From Saccharopolyspora erythraea NRRL 2338 (lineage in GTDB: Bacteria > Actinomycetota > Actinomycetes > Mycobacteriales > Pseudonocardiaceae): a stretch of DNA of 64,000 bases. A program made the position numbers and the translations under genes. Numbering within the stretch: the stretch's first letter is position 1; each line of letters opens with the position of its first letter. Shown here in pieces: positions 8,320 to 19,988 of the stretch. Below the pieces are notes generated by a model, which did not search any database, was not told the DNA's origin, and saw only the letters and a list, made by a program, of their open reading frames with translations. The stretch lies in assembly GCF_000062885.1 (NCBI RefSeq), contig NC_009142.1, forward strand, positions 6,623,584-6,687,583, written 5' to 3'.

Positions 8320-8332
8320 TTCGTGCACCTCC

Positions 8333-8690
8333 TCAGTTCCCCCGCCGGACGGCGGAAGTCAGCAGACCGCATCCAAGGGTTTCGGGTTCTCCGGACCGAA
8401 CAGCGAGCGCAGCGCCACGCCCGCGTCCGGCCGGGGCCACCGTGCCCTCCGGCGGGCCCGACAGGCCGAAGACGGTGCCGAGCACGACCGAGAACAGCAG
8501 GCAGGCGACGGCGAGCATCAGCCTGTGCGCGCGGATTGCTCGGCCCTGCCCGACCGTGACGAGCTGGCGCCAGGCGTAGGTGCCGAACCGCCACCGCGAG
8601 AACGACGGCCGCCGTGATCACCCCGGGTCTGGCCGGGGCCGCCGGCGCCGCGGGCGGCGGACGCCGCACCGATTCGTCCACAACGGACAT
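8333..8690 (-). pseudogene. small membrane protein gene with a one-base frameshift
   Basis: The ATG at 8690 has a good AGGAG site and begins MSVVDESVRRPPPAAPAAPA, then enters the hydrophobic VITAAVVLAV. Around 8586-8597 the reading frame changes. The upstream frame continues into arginine-rich nonsense, whereas the other frame gives RFGTYAWRQLVTVGQGR and then the helix LMLAVACLLFSVVLGTVFG, ending at 8333. Removing one base restores a single 118-residue protein with two membrane helices. The cause may be a true mutation or a sequence error. It lies 14 bases after the polytopic membrane gene and 13 bases before the secreted gene. Confidence 0.65.
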
Positions 8691-8704
8691 GTTTCGCTCC
8701 TGGA

Positions 8705-10408
8705 TCAGGGGGCGAGCGGGGCGGAGACGGCGACGACCGTGCCCTTCGGGTTCCACGTCCCGGCCGCGGTACCGCCGTGGTCCATGCCGGGCATGCTCAT
8801 CTTCATCACGTCCACCTGGGCGGCGGCGTAGATCGTCACCGGCCCACGCACGGCCATCCCGCGCGCGGCCAGCCACGAGCCGAACCCCGCCACCGAGGGC
8901 GGTTCCCCGCCGAAGGCGCCGGCGAGGGTGAGGCCGTAAGCCAGCGAGCGCTGGTCGCGCGGGTCGAAGCGCAGCGGCACCGACGAGCTGGCCGCCGTGT
9001 TGAGCACCGGTCCGTGCAGCAGCCACGGGGCCAGGTGGACGCCCCACACGTACTGGTGTCCCAGCGTCAGCCGGTCGACTGCACGCTCCCAGCCGGACAC
9101 CACGACGAGCGCACCTTCGGGCTGCGGCACCGGGCTCACCGCGACACCGCGTTCGGCCGCGGCGGCGCGGACCACGTCGGCGGCCTGCCGGGAGCGCGGG
9201 GAGTCGTCGGCTTCGAGGGTGACCGCCGGTGTGCCGTTGGCCGCCAAGGCACCGACCAGGCGGCGCAAAGCGTCGGCGTCGTCGGACGCGAGCGCGTCGG
9301 CGGGGCAGCCGGTGAGCGGGGTTCGGGCGCCCGCTACCAGGCCGCCGAGCGCGGCGCCGGCGCACTCTGGCCCGTCCGGACCGGTCGCACCCGCGAGTGC
9401 GGGCGCGGTCGCGTCCCCGGTGTCGACCTCGATGCTGTCGGTGGTGTCACCGCGCCGGATCACGACGTCGCTGCGACCCGCGGGCAGGTCGACGGTGGCC
9501 CACGTGCCGTGGCCGCCCGGCCGCGCCATGGCGGGCACCACGTGCTCGCCCACCTCGACGGAGATGCCCTTGCCCGCGCTTTCCGGGAAGTGCACCAGGT
9601 TGGGGCCCGGCCGCTGCGGCGTGATGAGCATCGGACGCTTCTGCCCCTCGACCTCGGCATGCACGAGCCTCGGGACTCCCGGAAGCGGGAGCTCGTGCGG
9701 TCGCGGGATCGCGGGCAGCGCTCCCCACAGCAGGAAGACAGCGGCTACGCCTGCCGCGCCGAACCGGTAGATCCGTCGAGGATCGCGGCGCAGCCACCCG
9801 GTCAGACCGAGAACGACCACAGTGGACAGTGTGATCAGCAGCAGCGCGACGCCGTGGCCGCTGCCGTAGAGCCGCCGGTCCAGCAGACCGGAGAGGAGCA
9901 ACTGCCCGACCGCCGCCGCGGTGAGCACGATCGCGGCGGTCAGGGCGATCGGGCCGAGGCGCAGCCCCGGTTTCAGCCGCCCCGCGTGCACCGCGAAGCC
10001 GAACCAGCCGACGGCCACGGCGGTGTAGGCGGTGTCGACGAGGAACTGGAAGGAGGAGTGCCCGGACGCCGTCTCGGCGACGAGCAGCGCCGCCGTGGCG
10101 AAGCCCGCGTAGGCGGCTGCCGTCGGCCGGCGCAGCAGGGCGGGGACGGCGAGCACCAGCACGGCATGCCCGACCGCGAAGGCCGGGCTCACGCCCAGCG
10201 CCGGAATCGAGACGAGGCTTGCCAGGGCGGCGAGTCCGCCCGAGGTCCAGGAGACCCACCGGGCCGGTGCGTCGGCCACCGGCCGCAGCAGACCGGTTCC
10301 CGCGACCAGGGCGGTGCCCGACAGCAGCACCAGTCGCAGCACCAGGGCGAGCGCGTCCACATCGGACGCGGTCGCGTGCATGCCATGCGCATCCATCGCC
10401 AGACTCAC
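8705..10408 (-). CDS. polytopic membrane protein with large extracytoplasmic region
   Basis: A 567-residue protein. The N-terminal half has about eight membrane helices and begins with a His/Met-rich MDAHGMHATA. The arrangement resembles CopD-type membrane domains but is not diagnostic. The C-terminal half (about 240-567) is soluble and probably outside the cell, with CAGAALGG, TGCPADALASDDADALRRL and the Met/His-rich ending VMKMSMPGMDHGG. Methionine and histidine clusters at both ends suggest copper handling (inference). The start is GTG 10408; ATG 10396 is an alternative. It sits between an SBP56-like exported protein and two small exported or membrane genes in one operon. I cannot name the family with confidence. 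Confidence 0.6.
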   Translation of the reverse strand: MSLAMDAHGMHATASDVDALALVLRLVLLSGTALVAGTGLLRPVADAPARWVSWTSGGLAALASLVSIPALGVSPAFAVGHAVLVLAVPALLRRPTAAAYAGFATAALLVAETASGHSSFQFLVDTAYTAVAVGWFGFAVHAGRLKPGLRLGPIALTAAIVLTAAAVGQLLLSGLLDRRLYGSGHGVALLLITLSTVVVLGLTGWLRRDPRRIYRFGAAGVAAVFLLWGALPAIPRPHELPLPGVPRLVHAEVEGQKRPMLITPQRPGPNLVHFPESAGKGISVEVGEHVVPAMARPGGHGTWATVDLPAGRSDVVIRRGDTTDSIEVDTGDATAPALAGATGPDGPECAGAALGGLVAGARTPLTGCPADALASDDADALRRLVGALAANGTPAVTLEADDSPRSRQAADVVRAAAAERGVAVSPVPQPEGALVVVSGWERAVDRLTLGHQYVWGVHLAPWLLHGPVLNTAASSSVPLRFDPRDQRSLAYGLTLAGAFGGEPPSVAGFGSWLAARGMAVRGPVTIYAAAQVDVMKMSMPGMDHGGTAAGTWNPKGTVVAVSAPLAP

Positions 10409-10508
10409 ATTTCCGGGGAGGTGGTTTCGGGGGTTGGCCGGAGCGGACCGGCGGGGCGCGGCACCGGGTTCCCCGCTGTGCCGCGGGATGCCCCGCCCCG
10501 CCGGTGTC

Positions 10509-12392
10509 TCACTTGACGTCCTGGTCGGCGACCACGAACAGTTCCGAGTGCGGCTTGGCGTTGCCGAAGTCGCCGTGCGGCCACGACCGCCGGTTGAAGT
10601 CGACCCCGACCTCGCCGGTCACCTCGTCGCGGAAGGCGTCGTCCACCGAGACCGAACCGTCCTCGCCCAGGTTCACCATGTTGACCTTGTGGTCACCGTC
10701 GAGCCCGGACCGCGCGACGAAGTAGTTCGACACCGCGAGCCGGCTAGGCTTGGCTGTCTCCTGGTAGAGCCCGTCCGGGCCGATCCTGAAGTTGTCGTAG
10801 GCACCCCAGTGCGGGCCGGCACCGGGCTGGCCCGGGTTGACCGGCGTCGCACCGGCCAGCGTCGGGCAGTCCTCGCCGCCACCGCGCTGCGCCTTCTCCA
10901 GCGTGTCGATCGAGCACTTGAAGCCGGTGCCGGCCGCGACCAGCTTGGAGATGTCGAGCGTGTAGACCCCGCCGGTGGTGCCGGGGTCGTCCGGCCCGAG
11001 CGTGCCCGGCTGGCGGCCGACGATGGCCCGGTACAGGAAGCGGTCGTCCGGGCTGGTCTGGATCCAGCCGCCGTTGGAGCTGCCGCCGTTGCTGTCGTTG
11101 GCCGGGTCGATCGCCTTGTTCGCCGCGCCGTCGTCGAAGACCTCGACCCAGTGCGGCTCGGCCGCGGTGATGTCGGGGGTGTAGAACACCGCACCGCCCT
11201 GCATGGTCTGGGCGAACGCGCCCTTGTGACCGGGCAGGTTGGTCACCGTGGTCTCCATGACCGCCCGGCTCTCGGCGTGCAGCGGGTCCTCCGGATCGGC
11301 CCGGGGACCGTCCGGCAGGTACGAGACCGCCCTGAGCTTGGGATGGTTGCGGTCGGAGATGTCCCAGGTCCGCACCGTCGGCCGCCGCAGGTAGGGCGAC
11401 GGCTGCTTCACCGGGTCCAGGATGATGTTCCTCGGCTCGGCGTAGTCACTGGTGACCAGCGTGTCCAGGTCCTCGCGGGCCTGGATGCCGTGCGGGTTGG
11501 CGCAGGTCGGCGTGCCCAGTCGCGGCAGGTTGGCGCACAGCTTCTCGTTGTCCCCGCCCGGGGTCGCCGCGGGGGACTGCGAGAGCACCCTGGCGTTCTG
11601 GTCGAACCGCACGACCTCACCGGGGCTGCCCGCGAAGCCGTTTCCGACGTGCACCGAACCGTCGTCGTAGCGGAACGGGCCCGGCGCGACCGGACCGCCC
11701 ATGTAGGTCGCGTAGGCCGTGCCGTCCTTCAGCGTCCAGTACGCGTCCGGGACCGAGCCGCCCAGCGTCTGCGACGGCAGGCTGATGCCCTTGAGCTTGA
11801 GGTTCGGCAGCGCCGACACGTCGAACGCGTAGGTCGCGGCCCCGAACAGGGCACCGGCGAAGATGGTGTCGCCCTTGTGCCACACGTACTGCATGTGGTG
11901 CGGCTCGTTCTCCACCAGCGGCCCCACGGTCGCGGTGTTGACCACCTGGCCGTAGGTGCTGGAGCCCTTGGTCGCGTCGATGACGGCCAGGAAGTCCGGA
12001 CCCGGCAGGGCGTCGCGGGCCTTGTCCAGGCCGCCCCCGAGCGAACCGGGCAGGTCCTTGACGTCCTTGACCGCGGTGTCGGCGATGTTCTCGTCACCGG
12101 CCCAGACCAGCAGCCACTCCTTGCGCTGCCCGGAGGCGTTCGACAGCGCGCGGCCGACGAGGTGGTTGGTGACCGAGTACTCCTTGCCGTCGGCGCCCTG
12201 GACGCGGTGGGTCGACACCTGCACGCCGGCGTAGGCGTCGCTGGACGCGACGGGCAGCGTGACCGCCCCGAGGGCGACCAGCACCGCGAGCACCGCCCGC
12301 CGGCGTCCGGGTGCGGCGCGGGGACGGGGCTGGGCGCCTTCCGGCGCGGAACGCCGCACTCCCGGCCATCTTCTACGCGTTCTTGTTCTCAT
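10509..12392 (-). CDS. exported SBP56/methanethiol-oxidase-like beta-propeller protein
   Basis: A 627-residue protein with an N-terminal twin-arginine-like export signal (GRRRAVLAVLVALGAVTLPV, then AYA-G). Parts of the mature domain resemble selenium-binding protein 56, the family that includes copper-dependent methanethiol oxidase. Seen: FLAVIDATKGSSTYGQVV, a double-histidine EPHHMQYVW, the blade motif GAATYAFDVS, CANPHGIQ, and RTWDISDRNHPKLRAV. The paired histidines and PHG match places where the family has metal ligands. ATG 12392 is chosen for AGGAG seven bases upstream. It is first gene of a four-gene operon with a Met/His-rich membrane protein, which fits a metal-linked extracytoplasmic oxidase. 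The family call is moderate. Confidence 0.55.
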   Translation of the reverse strand: MRTRTRRRWPGVRRSAPEGAQPRPRAAPGRRRAVLAVLVALGAVTLPVASSDAYAGVQVSTHRVQGADGKEYSVTNHLVGRALSNASGQRKEWLLVWAGDENIADTAVKDVKDLPGSLGGGLDKARDALPGPDFLAVIDATKGSSTYGQVVNTATVGPLVENEPHHMQYVWHKGDTIFAGALFGAATYAFDVSALPNLKLKGISLPSQTLGGSVPDAYWTLKDGTAYATYMGGPVAPGPFRYDDGSVHVGNGFAGSPGEVVRFDQNARVLSQSPAATPGGDNEKLCANLPRLGTPTCANPHGIQAREDLDTLVTSDYAEPRNIILDPVKQPSPYLRRPTVRTWDISDRNHPKLRAVSYLPDGPRADPEDPLHAESRAVMETTVTNLPGHKGAFAQTMQGGAVFYTPDITAAEPHWVEVFDDGAANKAIDPANDSNGGSSNGGWIQTSPDDRFLYRAIVGRQPGTLGPDDPGTTGGVYTLDISKLVAAGTGFKCSIDTLEKAQRGGGEDCPTLAGATPVNPGQPGAGPHWGAYDNFRIGPDGLYQETAKPSRLAVSNYFVARSGLDGDHKVNMVNLGEDGSVSVDDAFRDEVTGEVGVDFNRRSWPHGDFGNAKPHSELFVVADQDVK

Positions 12393-12822
12393 CAGCACTC
12401 CTGAACGTGCCGGCATGCCGCCGCCGGCAACAAAAGGACGAACGGAAACAACGAAAGACGTCGAACGGCAGCCGCGAAATGCGCGCGCGGCAAATCCCGG
12501 AAAAACCGAATCAACGCAAAACCGGACGCGCCGAATTCAGCGGAACGCGATCCGGTGGAAGAAAGGACGCCGACCGCGTCCCCTGTGACGAGGGAGAAGA
12601 ACCCTTCAGGCGCTACACAGCGCGCTGGCCTGGTGCCGCAGATCCACGTGGATCCTGGCGACCAGGGCGAAGAACCTCGGCATGCGCACGATCATGCGCG
12701 GCGGGTGATCACGATGTCAAACCCGGACCATTGAATGGGAAACCGGATGCCGATCGCGTCCCACAACCCGCGATCGGCATCCGGTCACCTGAAAAGCGGT
12801 TCCCCGGCTGCTCCGGCCGGGC
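12393..12822. other. 430-bp regulatory spacer upstream of the SBP56-like operon
   Basis: A/T content is clearly higher at about 12420-12560 than in the surrounding sequence, suggesting the operon promoter region. It contains a perfect 14-base palindrome GATCCACGTGGATC (12641-12654), which could be a regulator site, and the strong hairpin listed separately. No gene is seen. Confidence 0.5.
12742..12785 (-). terminator. perfect 17-bp hairpin downstream of the TPR-like membrane gene
   Basis: ACCGGATGCCGATCGCG (12742-12758) and its exact reverse complement (12769-12785) flank a ten-base loop. It lies 38 bases past the stop of the minus-strand gene ending at 12823 and so probably ends that transcript. 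There is no T-tract. Confidence 0.8.
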
Positions 12823-13311
12823 CTATGTTCGTCGTCCCTCGCCCTTTTCCAGCTCGATCGCCCGGCGCATCGCCTTGCGCCCGCGGTTGCGGTCGCCTGC
12901 CAGGTCGTATGCCTGGGCGAGGGCGAACCAGGCCCGCCAGTCCCGCGGCGCGGCCTCCAGCTCCCGCTGCTTCTCGTCGAACCAGGCGTCGGCGGCGTCC
13001 CGCTCGACGCGCCCCGACGGCCGCAGCGGCAGGTGCGAGACGTCGGGCAGCGCGCCCTCGTCGTGCAGGCGGCGCGCCAGCCGCTCGGTGCTCGCGCCGA
13101 AGCGCAGCTGGTCCACGACCAGCACCGCGCCGAGCACCGGCAGCACCAGGATCGCCAGCCCCAGCGCGACGAACACCGGCTGCCCGCTGACGATCATCGT
13201 GAAGGCTCGTCCGCCGAGCACCACCAGGTACGCCAGCAGCACGAGGGCCAGCACGAACGCCGCGCCCCGCGCGGTGACCAGCCTGCGCCGGTCGCGGTCC
13301 CGCTCAGACAC
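12823..13311 (-). CDS. small membrane protein with TPR-like tail
   Basis: A 162-residue protein with two N-terminal membrane helices (AAFVLALVLLAYLVVLGG and VFVALGLAILVLPVLGAVLVV). A cytoplasmic part follows, with one TPR-like helical pair, DWRAWFALAQAYDLAGDRNRGRKAMRRAIELE. No catalytic motif is visible. It starts just ahead of the dapB stop region on the same strand and is probably co-transcribed with dapB. The single TPR suggests a protein-interaction role (inference). Confidence 0.75.
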   Translation of the reverse strand: MSERDRDRRRLVTARGAAFVLALVLLAYLVVLGGRAFTMIVSGQPVFVALGLAILVLPVLGAVLVVDQLRFGASTERLARRLHDEGALPDVSHLPLRPSGRVERDAADAWFDEKQRELEAAPRDWRAWFALAQAYDLAGDRNRGRKAMRRAIELEKGEGRRT

Positions 13312-15476
<2,165 letters not shown>

Positions 15477-15672
15477 GGTCCTCGGGTCTCGGGGGCGCGA
15501 ATGGCCGCGGGCGGCGACGGCGGCGCCGTCCACCACCGGTCGACCACCGCGCGACGGCGGGTCTGCTCGAACGATACGGCCCGCCCCGGGAACCGGGACG
15601 GGCCGCATCAGTTCGGCGTGTTCACACGCGGCGTCTTGGCGTCAGATCATCCGCGTGCCGCTCGGAGCGCTG

Positions 15673-17925
15673 TCAGGCGCCCTGCTCGCTCGTCTCTTCG
15701 CTCTCGCCGCCCTTGTCGGCGTTCTCCGCCTCGTCGTCGACGACGACCAGGCTGATCTTGCCGCGGCTGTCGATGTCGGCGATCTCCACGCGCAGCTTGT
15801 CGCCGACGTTGACCACGTCCTCGACCTTGCCGATGCGCTTGCCGTTGCCCAGCTTGGAGATGTGCACCAGGCCGTCCTTGCCCGGCAGCAGCGAGACGAA
15901 CGCGCCGAACGCGGCGGTCTTGACCACCGTGCCCAGGAAGCGCTCGCCGACCTTCGGCAGCTGCGGGTTGGCGATGGCGTTGATCTTGTCGATCGCGGCC
16001 TCCGCGGACGGGCCGTCGGCGGCGCCGACGTAGATGGTGCCGTCGTCCTCGATGGTGATCTCGGCGCCGGTCTCCTCGGTGATCGAGTTGATCATCTTGC
16101 CCTTCGGGCCGATGACCTCGCCGATCTTGTCCACCGGGATGCTGATCGAGGTCACCCGCGGGGCGTGCGGGCTCATCTCGTCGGGCTTGCCGATCGCCTC
16201 GGCCATCACCTCGAGGATGGTGAACCGGGCGTCGCGCGCCTGGCCCAGCGCCTGCGCCAGCACCTCGGACGGGATGCCGTCCAGCTTGGTGTCCAGCTGC
16301 AGCGCCGTCACGAACTCCTTGGTGCCCGCGACCTTGAAGTCCATGTCGCCGAAAGCGTCCTCGGCACCGAGGATGTCGGTCAGCGCCACGTAGTGGGTCT
16401 TGCCGTCGATCTCGTCGGAGACCAGGCCCATCGCGATGCCCGCCACCGGCGCCTTCAGCGGCACACCGGCGTTGAGCAGCGACAGCGTCGATGCGCAGAC
16501 CGAGCCCATCGAGGTCGAGCCGTTGGAGCCCAGCGCCTCGGAGACCTGACGCAGCGCGTACGGGAACTCCTCGCGCGTGGGCAGCACCGGGATCAGCGCG
16601 CGCTCGGCCAGCGCGCCGTGGCCGATCTCGCGCCGCTTCGGGCTGCCGACCCGGCCGGTCTCACCGGTCGAGTACGGCGGGAAGTTGTAGTGGTGCATGT
16701 AGCGCTTCGTCGTCTCCGGGGACAACGAGTCGATGGTCTGCTCCAGCCGCAGCATGTTCAGCGTGGACACGCCCAGGATCTGGGTCTCGCCGCGCTCGAA
16801 CAGCGCCGAGCCGTGCGCCCGCGGGATGACCCCGACCTCGGCGGACAGGCTGCGGATGTCGGTCAGGCCGCGGCCGTCGATGCGGACCTGGTCGCGGATG
16901 ATCCGCTGCCGGACCAGCTTCTTGGTCAGCGAGCGGAACGCGGCGCCGACCTCCTTCTCGCGGCCCTCGAACTGCTCGCCCTCGCCGGTGCCGACCTTCT
17001 CCAGGACGGCGGCCTTGATCTCGTCGAGCCGGTTCTCGCGCTCCTGCTTGCTCGCGATCTTGAGCGCCTCGGCCAGCTCGGCGGAGGCGGCCTGCTCGAC
17101 GGCGGTGAAGGCGTCGTCGGCGTAGGCCGGGAAGACCGGGAACTCCTCGGTGGCCTTGCCCGCTGCCTGCGCGAGCTGCTGCTGGGCCTGGCACAGGGTC
17201 CGGATGAACGGCTTGGCGGCCTCCAGACCGGCGGCCACGACCTCCTCGGTCGGCGCCTGCGCACCGGCGGAGACCAGGCCCGCGGTCTTCTCGGTGGCCT
17301 CGGCCTCGACCATCATGATCGCGACGTCGTCACCGACGATGCGGCCGGCCACGACCATGTCGAACACCGCGCGCTCGAGCTGCTCGTAGGTGGGGAAGGC
17401 CACCCACTGGCCGTCGATCAGCGCCATCCGGGTGCCGCCGACCGGGCCGGAGAACGGCAGGCCGGACAGCTGGGTGGACGCCGACGCGCCGTTGATCGCC
17501 AGCACGTCGTAGGGGTCCTGCGGGTCCAGGCTCATCACCGTGACCACGACCTGGACCTCGTTGCGCAGGCCGTCGACGAACGACGGGCGCAGCGGCCGGT
17601 CGATCAGCCGGCAGGTCAGGATCGCGTCGGTGGAGGGACGGCCCTCGCGGCGGAAGAACGAGCCGGGGATGCGGCCCGCGGCGTACATCCGCTCCTCGAC
17701 GTCGACGGTCAGCGGGAAGAAGTCGAAGTGCTCCTTCGGCTGCTTGGAGGCCGTGGTGGCCGAGAGCAGCATGGTGTCGTCGTCGAGGTAGGCGACGACG
17801 CTGCCGGCGGCCTGCTTGGCCAGCCGGCCGGTCTCGAATCGGACGGTACGGGTGCCGAAGGCGCCGTTGTCCAGCACCGCGGTCGCTTCGTACACGCCCT
17901 CGTCCAGTGACTGCACGTCAGTCAA
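15673..17925 (-). CDS. pnp: polynucleotide phosphorylase / guanosine pentaphosphate synthase
   Basis: Degrades RNA from the 3' end using phosphate. Actinobacterial members also make (p)ppGpp. The 750-residue protein has the first RNase PH domain, a helical linker, and the second RNase PH domain with [23 protein letters not shown] and [18 protein letters not shown] domain ([20 protein letters not shown]) and a C-terminal S1 domain ([24 protein letters not shown]) follow. The start is TTG 17925, preceded by GAGGAG; the in-frame extension to 18042 lies in the rpsO-pnp spacer. A hairpin separates it from rpsO. Confidence 0.97.
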   Translation of the reverse strand: MTDVQSLDEGVYEATAVLDNGAFGTRTVRFETGRLAKQAAGSVVAYLDDDTMLLSATTASKQPKEHFDFFPLTVDVEERMYAAGRIPGSFFRREGRPSTDAILTCRLIDRPLRPSFVDGLRNEVQVVVTVMSLDPQDPYDVLAINGASASTQLSGLPFSGPVGGTRMALIDGQWVAFPTYEQLERAVFDMVVAGRIVGDDVAIMMVEAEATEKTAGLVSAGAQAPTEEVVAAGLEAAKPFIRTLCQAQQQLAQAAGKATEEFPVFPAYADDAFTAVEQAASAELAEALKIASKQERENRLDEIKAAVLEKVGTGEGEQFEGREKEVGAAFRSLTKKLVRQRIIRDQVRIDGRGLTDIRSLSAEVGVIPRAHGSALFERGETQILGVSTLNMLRLEQTIDSLSPETTKRYMHHYNFPPYSTGETGRVGSPKRREIGHGALAERALIPVLPTREEFPYALRQVSEALGSNGSTSMGSVCASTLSLLNAGVPLKAPVAGIAMGLVSDEIDGKTHYVALTDILGAEDAFGDMDFKVAGTKEFVTALQLDTKLDGIPSEVLAQALGQARDARFTILEVMAEAIGKPDEMSPHAPRVTSISIPVDKIGEVIGPKGKMINSITEETGAEITIEDDGTIYVGAADGPSAEAAIDKINAIANPQLPKVGERFLGTVVKTAAFGAFVSLLPGKDGLVHISKLGNGKRIGKVEDVVNVGDKLRVEIADIDSRGKISLVVVDDEAENADKGGESEETSEQGA

Positions 17926-18127
17926 GTTGGTTTCTCCTCGTCTCCACGAGGCCCACGGCAGCGCATCCGGGTCGTGGTCCGACGAGGCCGGCCATCGATC
18001 GAAGCCCTCGGGAACCTCCTGCGAGGTCCGCCCGGGAGCCACTACCGAGGACCGGCGGACGCTTGCCCGCTGTCACCGTGAGCTCTCTGCAGTTCTGCGG
18101 GCGGCGGCGCCGCCCCCTCTTCATGCA

Positions 18128-18161
18128 CCGAGGGGAGCGGCCGACCGGCCACTCCCCTCGG
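18128..18161 (-). terminator. hairpin between rpsO and pnp
   Basis: CCGAGGGGAGCGGCC (18128-18142) faces GGCCACTCCCCTCGG (18147-18161) with one position that is a U-G wobble in the minus-strand RNA. It lies seven bases past the rpsO stop. It may terminate part of the rpsO transcript and control read-through into pnp. Confidence 0.75.
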
Positions 18162-18167
18162 CGTCTG

Positions 18168-18437
18168 TCAACGACGCAGACCGAGTCGCTGGATCAGCGA
18201 ACGGTAGCGCTCGATGTCCACCTTCGTCAGGTAGTTCAGCAGCCGGCGACGGCGGCCGACCATCAGCAGCAGGCCACGACGCGAGTGGTGGTCGTGCTTG
18301 TGCTGCTTGAGGTGCTCGGTGAGACCGATGATGCGCTTGGTCAGCAGGGCCACCTGCGCCTCGGCCGAGCCGGTGTCGCTGTCGTGCAGGCCGTACTCGG
18401 CCAGGATCTGCTTCTTCTCCGCAGTGGACAAAGCCAC
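18168..18437 (-). CDS. rpsO: 30S ribosomal protein S15
   Basis: The 89-residue length is exactly that of S15. It binds 16S rRNA and nucleates the 30S platform. Seen: [50 protein letters not shown] and the final [13 protein letters not shown], all highly conserved. GTG 18437 follows ATAGGAG. The rpsO-pnp pairing is conserved across bacteria. Confidence 0.98.
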   Translation of the reverse strand: MALSTAEKKQILAEYGLHDSDTGSAEAQVALLTKRIIGLTEHLKQHKHDHHSRRGLLLMVGRRRRLLNYLTKVDIERYRSLIQRLGLRR

Positions 18438-18593
18438 GAGTTGACTCCTATTTGCGTCCCGTGGTCACAACGACCGGCGCCCGCCCCGCCTGGGGGCCGC
18501 GCCGGGGATCGGTCCGGGTCGCTTCGCGTGCACCGCGAACTCCCGGCCGGGCTCGGCCGCCACGGACTGCAGCCCGAGCCACGCTCCACGATA

Positions 18594-19187
18594 TCAGGCA
18601 GACGGGTTACTCCCCGGTCGCCCCGGCGTACGGCGCGTCAGGGCCACCCTGCGCACCGGCGTGTAGACCGGGCCGCCTTCGCCCTGGTCACTGCGGACCA
18701 GGGTCACCTCGCCGAGCTCCCACCAGGGCCCGGCGTAGCCGTCGAGCAGACCCCGCAACCGGCCTCCCCGCGGCCGGCCCGCCGCCCACCGGGCGACCGT
18801 CATGTGCCCCTGGTAGTCGTGCGGGTCGGCCCCGGCCGCGCGCACCAGCGCCCGGATCGTGGCCTCGTCCGAGGCGTCCTCGGGTTCGGTGCCGACCCAC
18901 AGCACGCCGCGGAAGGAACCGCCCGCGGCCAGCCGCAGGCGCGGCGGGCCGGGATGCCGCTCGCGCACGGCGGCGACCTTGCGTTCCAGGCGCGCGCCGA
19001 GCCTGCCGGGGTCGGCGTCGTCGCCGTGGAAGCACAGCGTCAGGTGCCACCGGGCGGAAGGGATGAACCGGAACTTGCGGAGCCCCTCGGTGGCGTCGGC
19101 CAGCCGGTCCTCGGGCAGCGAGTCCAGCGCCGCCGAGAGGTGGCGGACCGCCTCCTCCGACGGCCGCAGCGCGGTGAACAGGCGCAT
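18594..19187 (-). CDS. thpR: RNA 2',3'-cyclic phosphodiesterase (2H family)
   Basis: A 197-residue protein of the ThpR/LigT two-histidine family. Both catalytic HxTx motifs are present: HLTL near residue 48 and HMTV near 127. The N-terminus MRLFTALRPSEE is typical. These enzymes hydrolyse RNA 2',3'-cyclic phosphates; some members were first described as RNA ligases. The ATG is preceded by TAGGGT (19199 to 19194 on the minus strand) six bases away, pointing to a leaderless mRNA. Downstream lies rpsO on the same strand. Confidence 0.93.
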   Translation of the reverse strand: MRLFTALRPSEEAVRHLSAALDSLPEDRLADATEGLRKFRFIPSARWHLTLCFHGDDADPGRLGARLERKVAAVRERHPGPPRLRLAAGGSFRGVLWVGTEPEDASDEATIRALVRAAGADPHDYQGHMTVARWAAGRPRGGRLRGLLDGYAGPWWELGEVTLVRSDQGEGGPVYTPVRRVALTRRTPGRPGSNPSA

Positions 19188-19265
19188 GGCCGGACCCTAG
19201 TACCCGCCCGCCCCGCGAGCACCCGGTCGGGCGAGAACGCCTGCAGAGCCTGCATTTGATCATTG

Positions 19266-19318
19266 AAGCGGCGAAGCCGCTTGCCCCCGACCGGCACCGC
19301 CACGCGAAGTGAGCCCGG
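19266..19318. repeat. dispersed intergenic repeat, copy 2 (short form)
   Basis: Begins with the hairpin AAGCGGCGAAGCCGCTT (19266-19282) and continues through CCGGCACCGCCACGCGAAGT, matching the two ends of the long copy at 52158-52336 with the interior missing. It lies just downstream of the XRE regulator gene. Confidence 0.65.
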
Positions 19319-19329
19319 AGGGTTCCCGG

Positions 19330-19815
19330 TCAGGTCAGGTCGCCGTTGGCCGCGCGTCGCAGCAGGCCGGCCAGGGCCGGGTAGTGCCCGTCGATCATCG
19401 ACGCGGCGGCCTCCAGCTCGCTGGGGCGCGCGACCTCGCGCAGCACCGGCCACGCCGTCTCCTCGCCCGCGGCCTGCATGACCGGCAGGTTGTCCCGGCC
19501 GACCGACGGCTGCGAGTTGCGGACGTCCTCCAGCGCGTGCTTCATCGCCTCCGAGTCGCCCGCGGCCACGCCCGGGATGAGCACCTTGCGTTCGAGCATG
19601 ACCAGCCGCGCCAGCACCTGCGGGTTGCCGATCTTGGCCCGCCGCCCGCTCATGACCTGGCTGAGCATGGGAGCGCTGATGCCGAGCACGTCGGCGAGCT
19701 GGGCCTGGGAGATCCGGAAAGCGACCACCAGCCTGCGCACCCGGTCACCCAATGGCTCGCCGTACCACTGGCGCTGCAGTGCCAGGTTCCGCTGGACGCT
19801 TTTCTGTTCCTCCAC
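19330..19815 (-). CDS. XRE-type helix-turn-helix regulator
   Basis: A conserved actinobacterial regulator of 161 residues from GTG 19815. The helix-turn-helix is FRISQAQLADVLGISAPMLSQVMSGRR (near residues 30-56). It is preceded by the well-conserved LALQRQWYGEPLGDRVRRL and followed by GNPQVLARLVMLERKVL. GTG 19815 has GGGGGAG upstream. An alternative GTG at 19992 overlaps the ribF stop by four bases and would add 59 poorly conserved residues. The target is unknown. Confidence 0.85.
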   Translation of the reverse strand: MEEQKSVQRNLALQRQWYGEPLGDRVRRLVVAFRISQAQLADVLGISAPMLSQVMSGRRAKIGNPQVLARLVMLERKVLIPGVAAGDSEAMKHALEDVRNSQPSVGRDNLPVMQAAGEETAWPVLREVARPSELEAAASMIDGHYPALAGLLRRAANGDLT

Positions 19816-19988
19816 CTTCGCTCCCCCGGTGCCACCGTTGATCACGCCGCCCGACGCCTGGCGTGGTACCGGCCTGAATCCTGCCAGGTCACGCTCCCCC
19901 CGCGGGGAGTTATCGGAAAACGCTTCGCGTGCGGCCCCGCCGTTGCGCTCAGCAGGCTGCTCCGAACGGGTCATCCGAGTCGGCTCCG

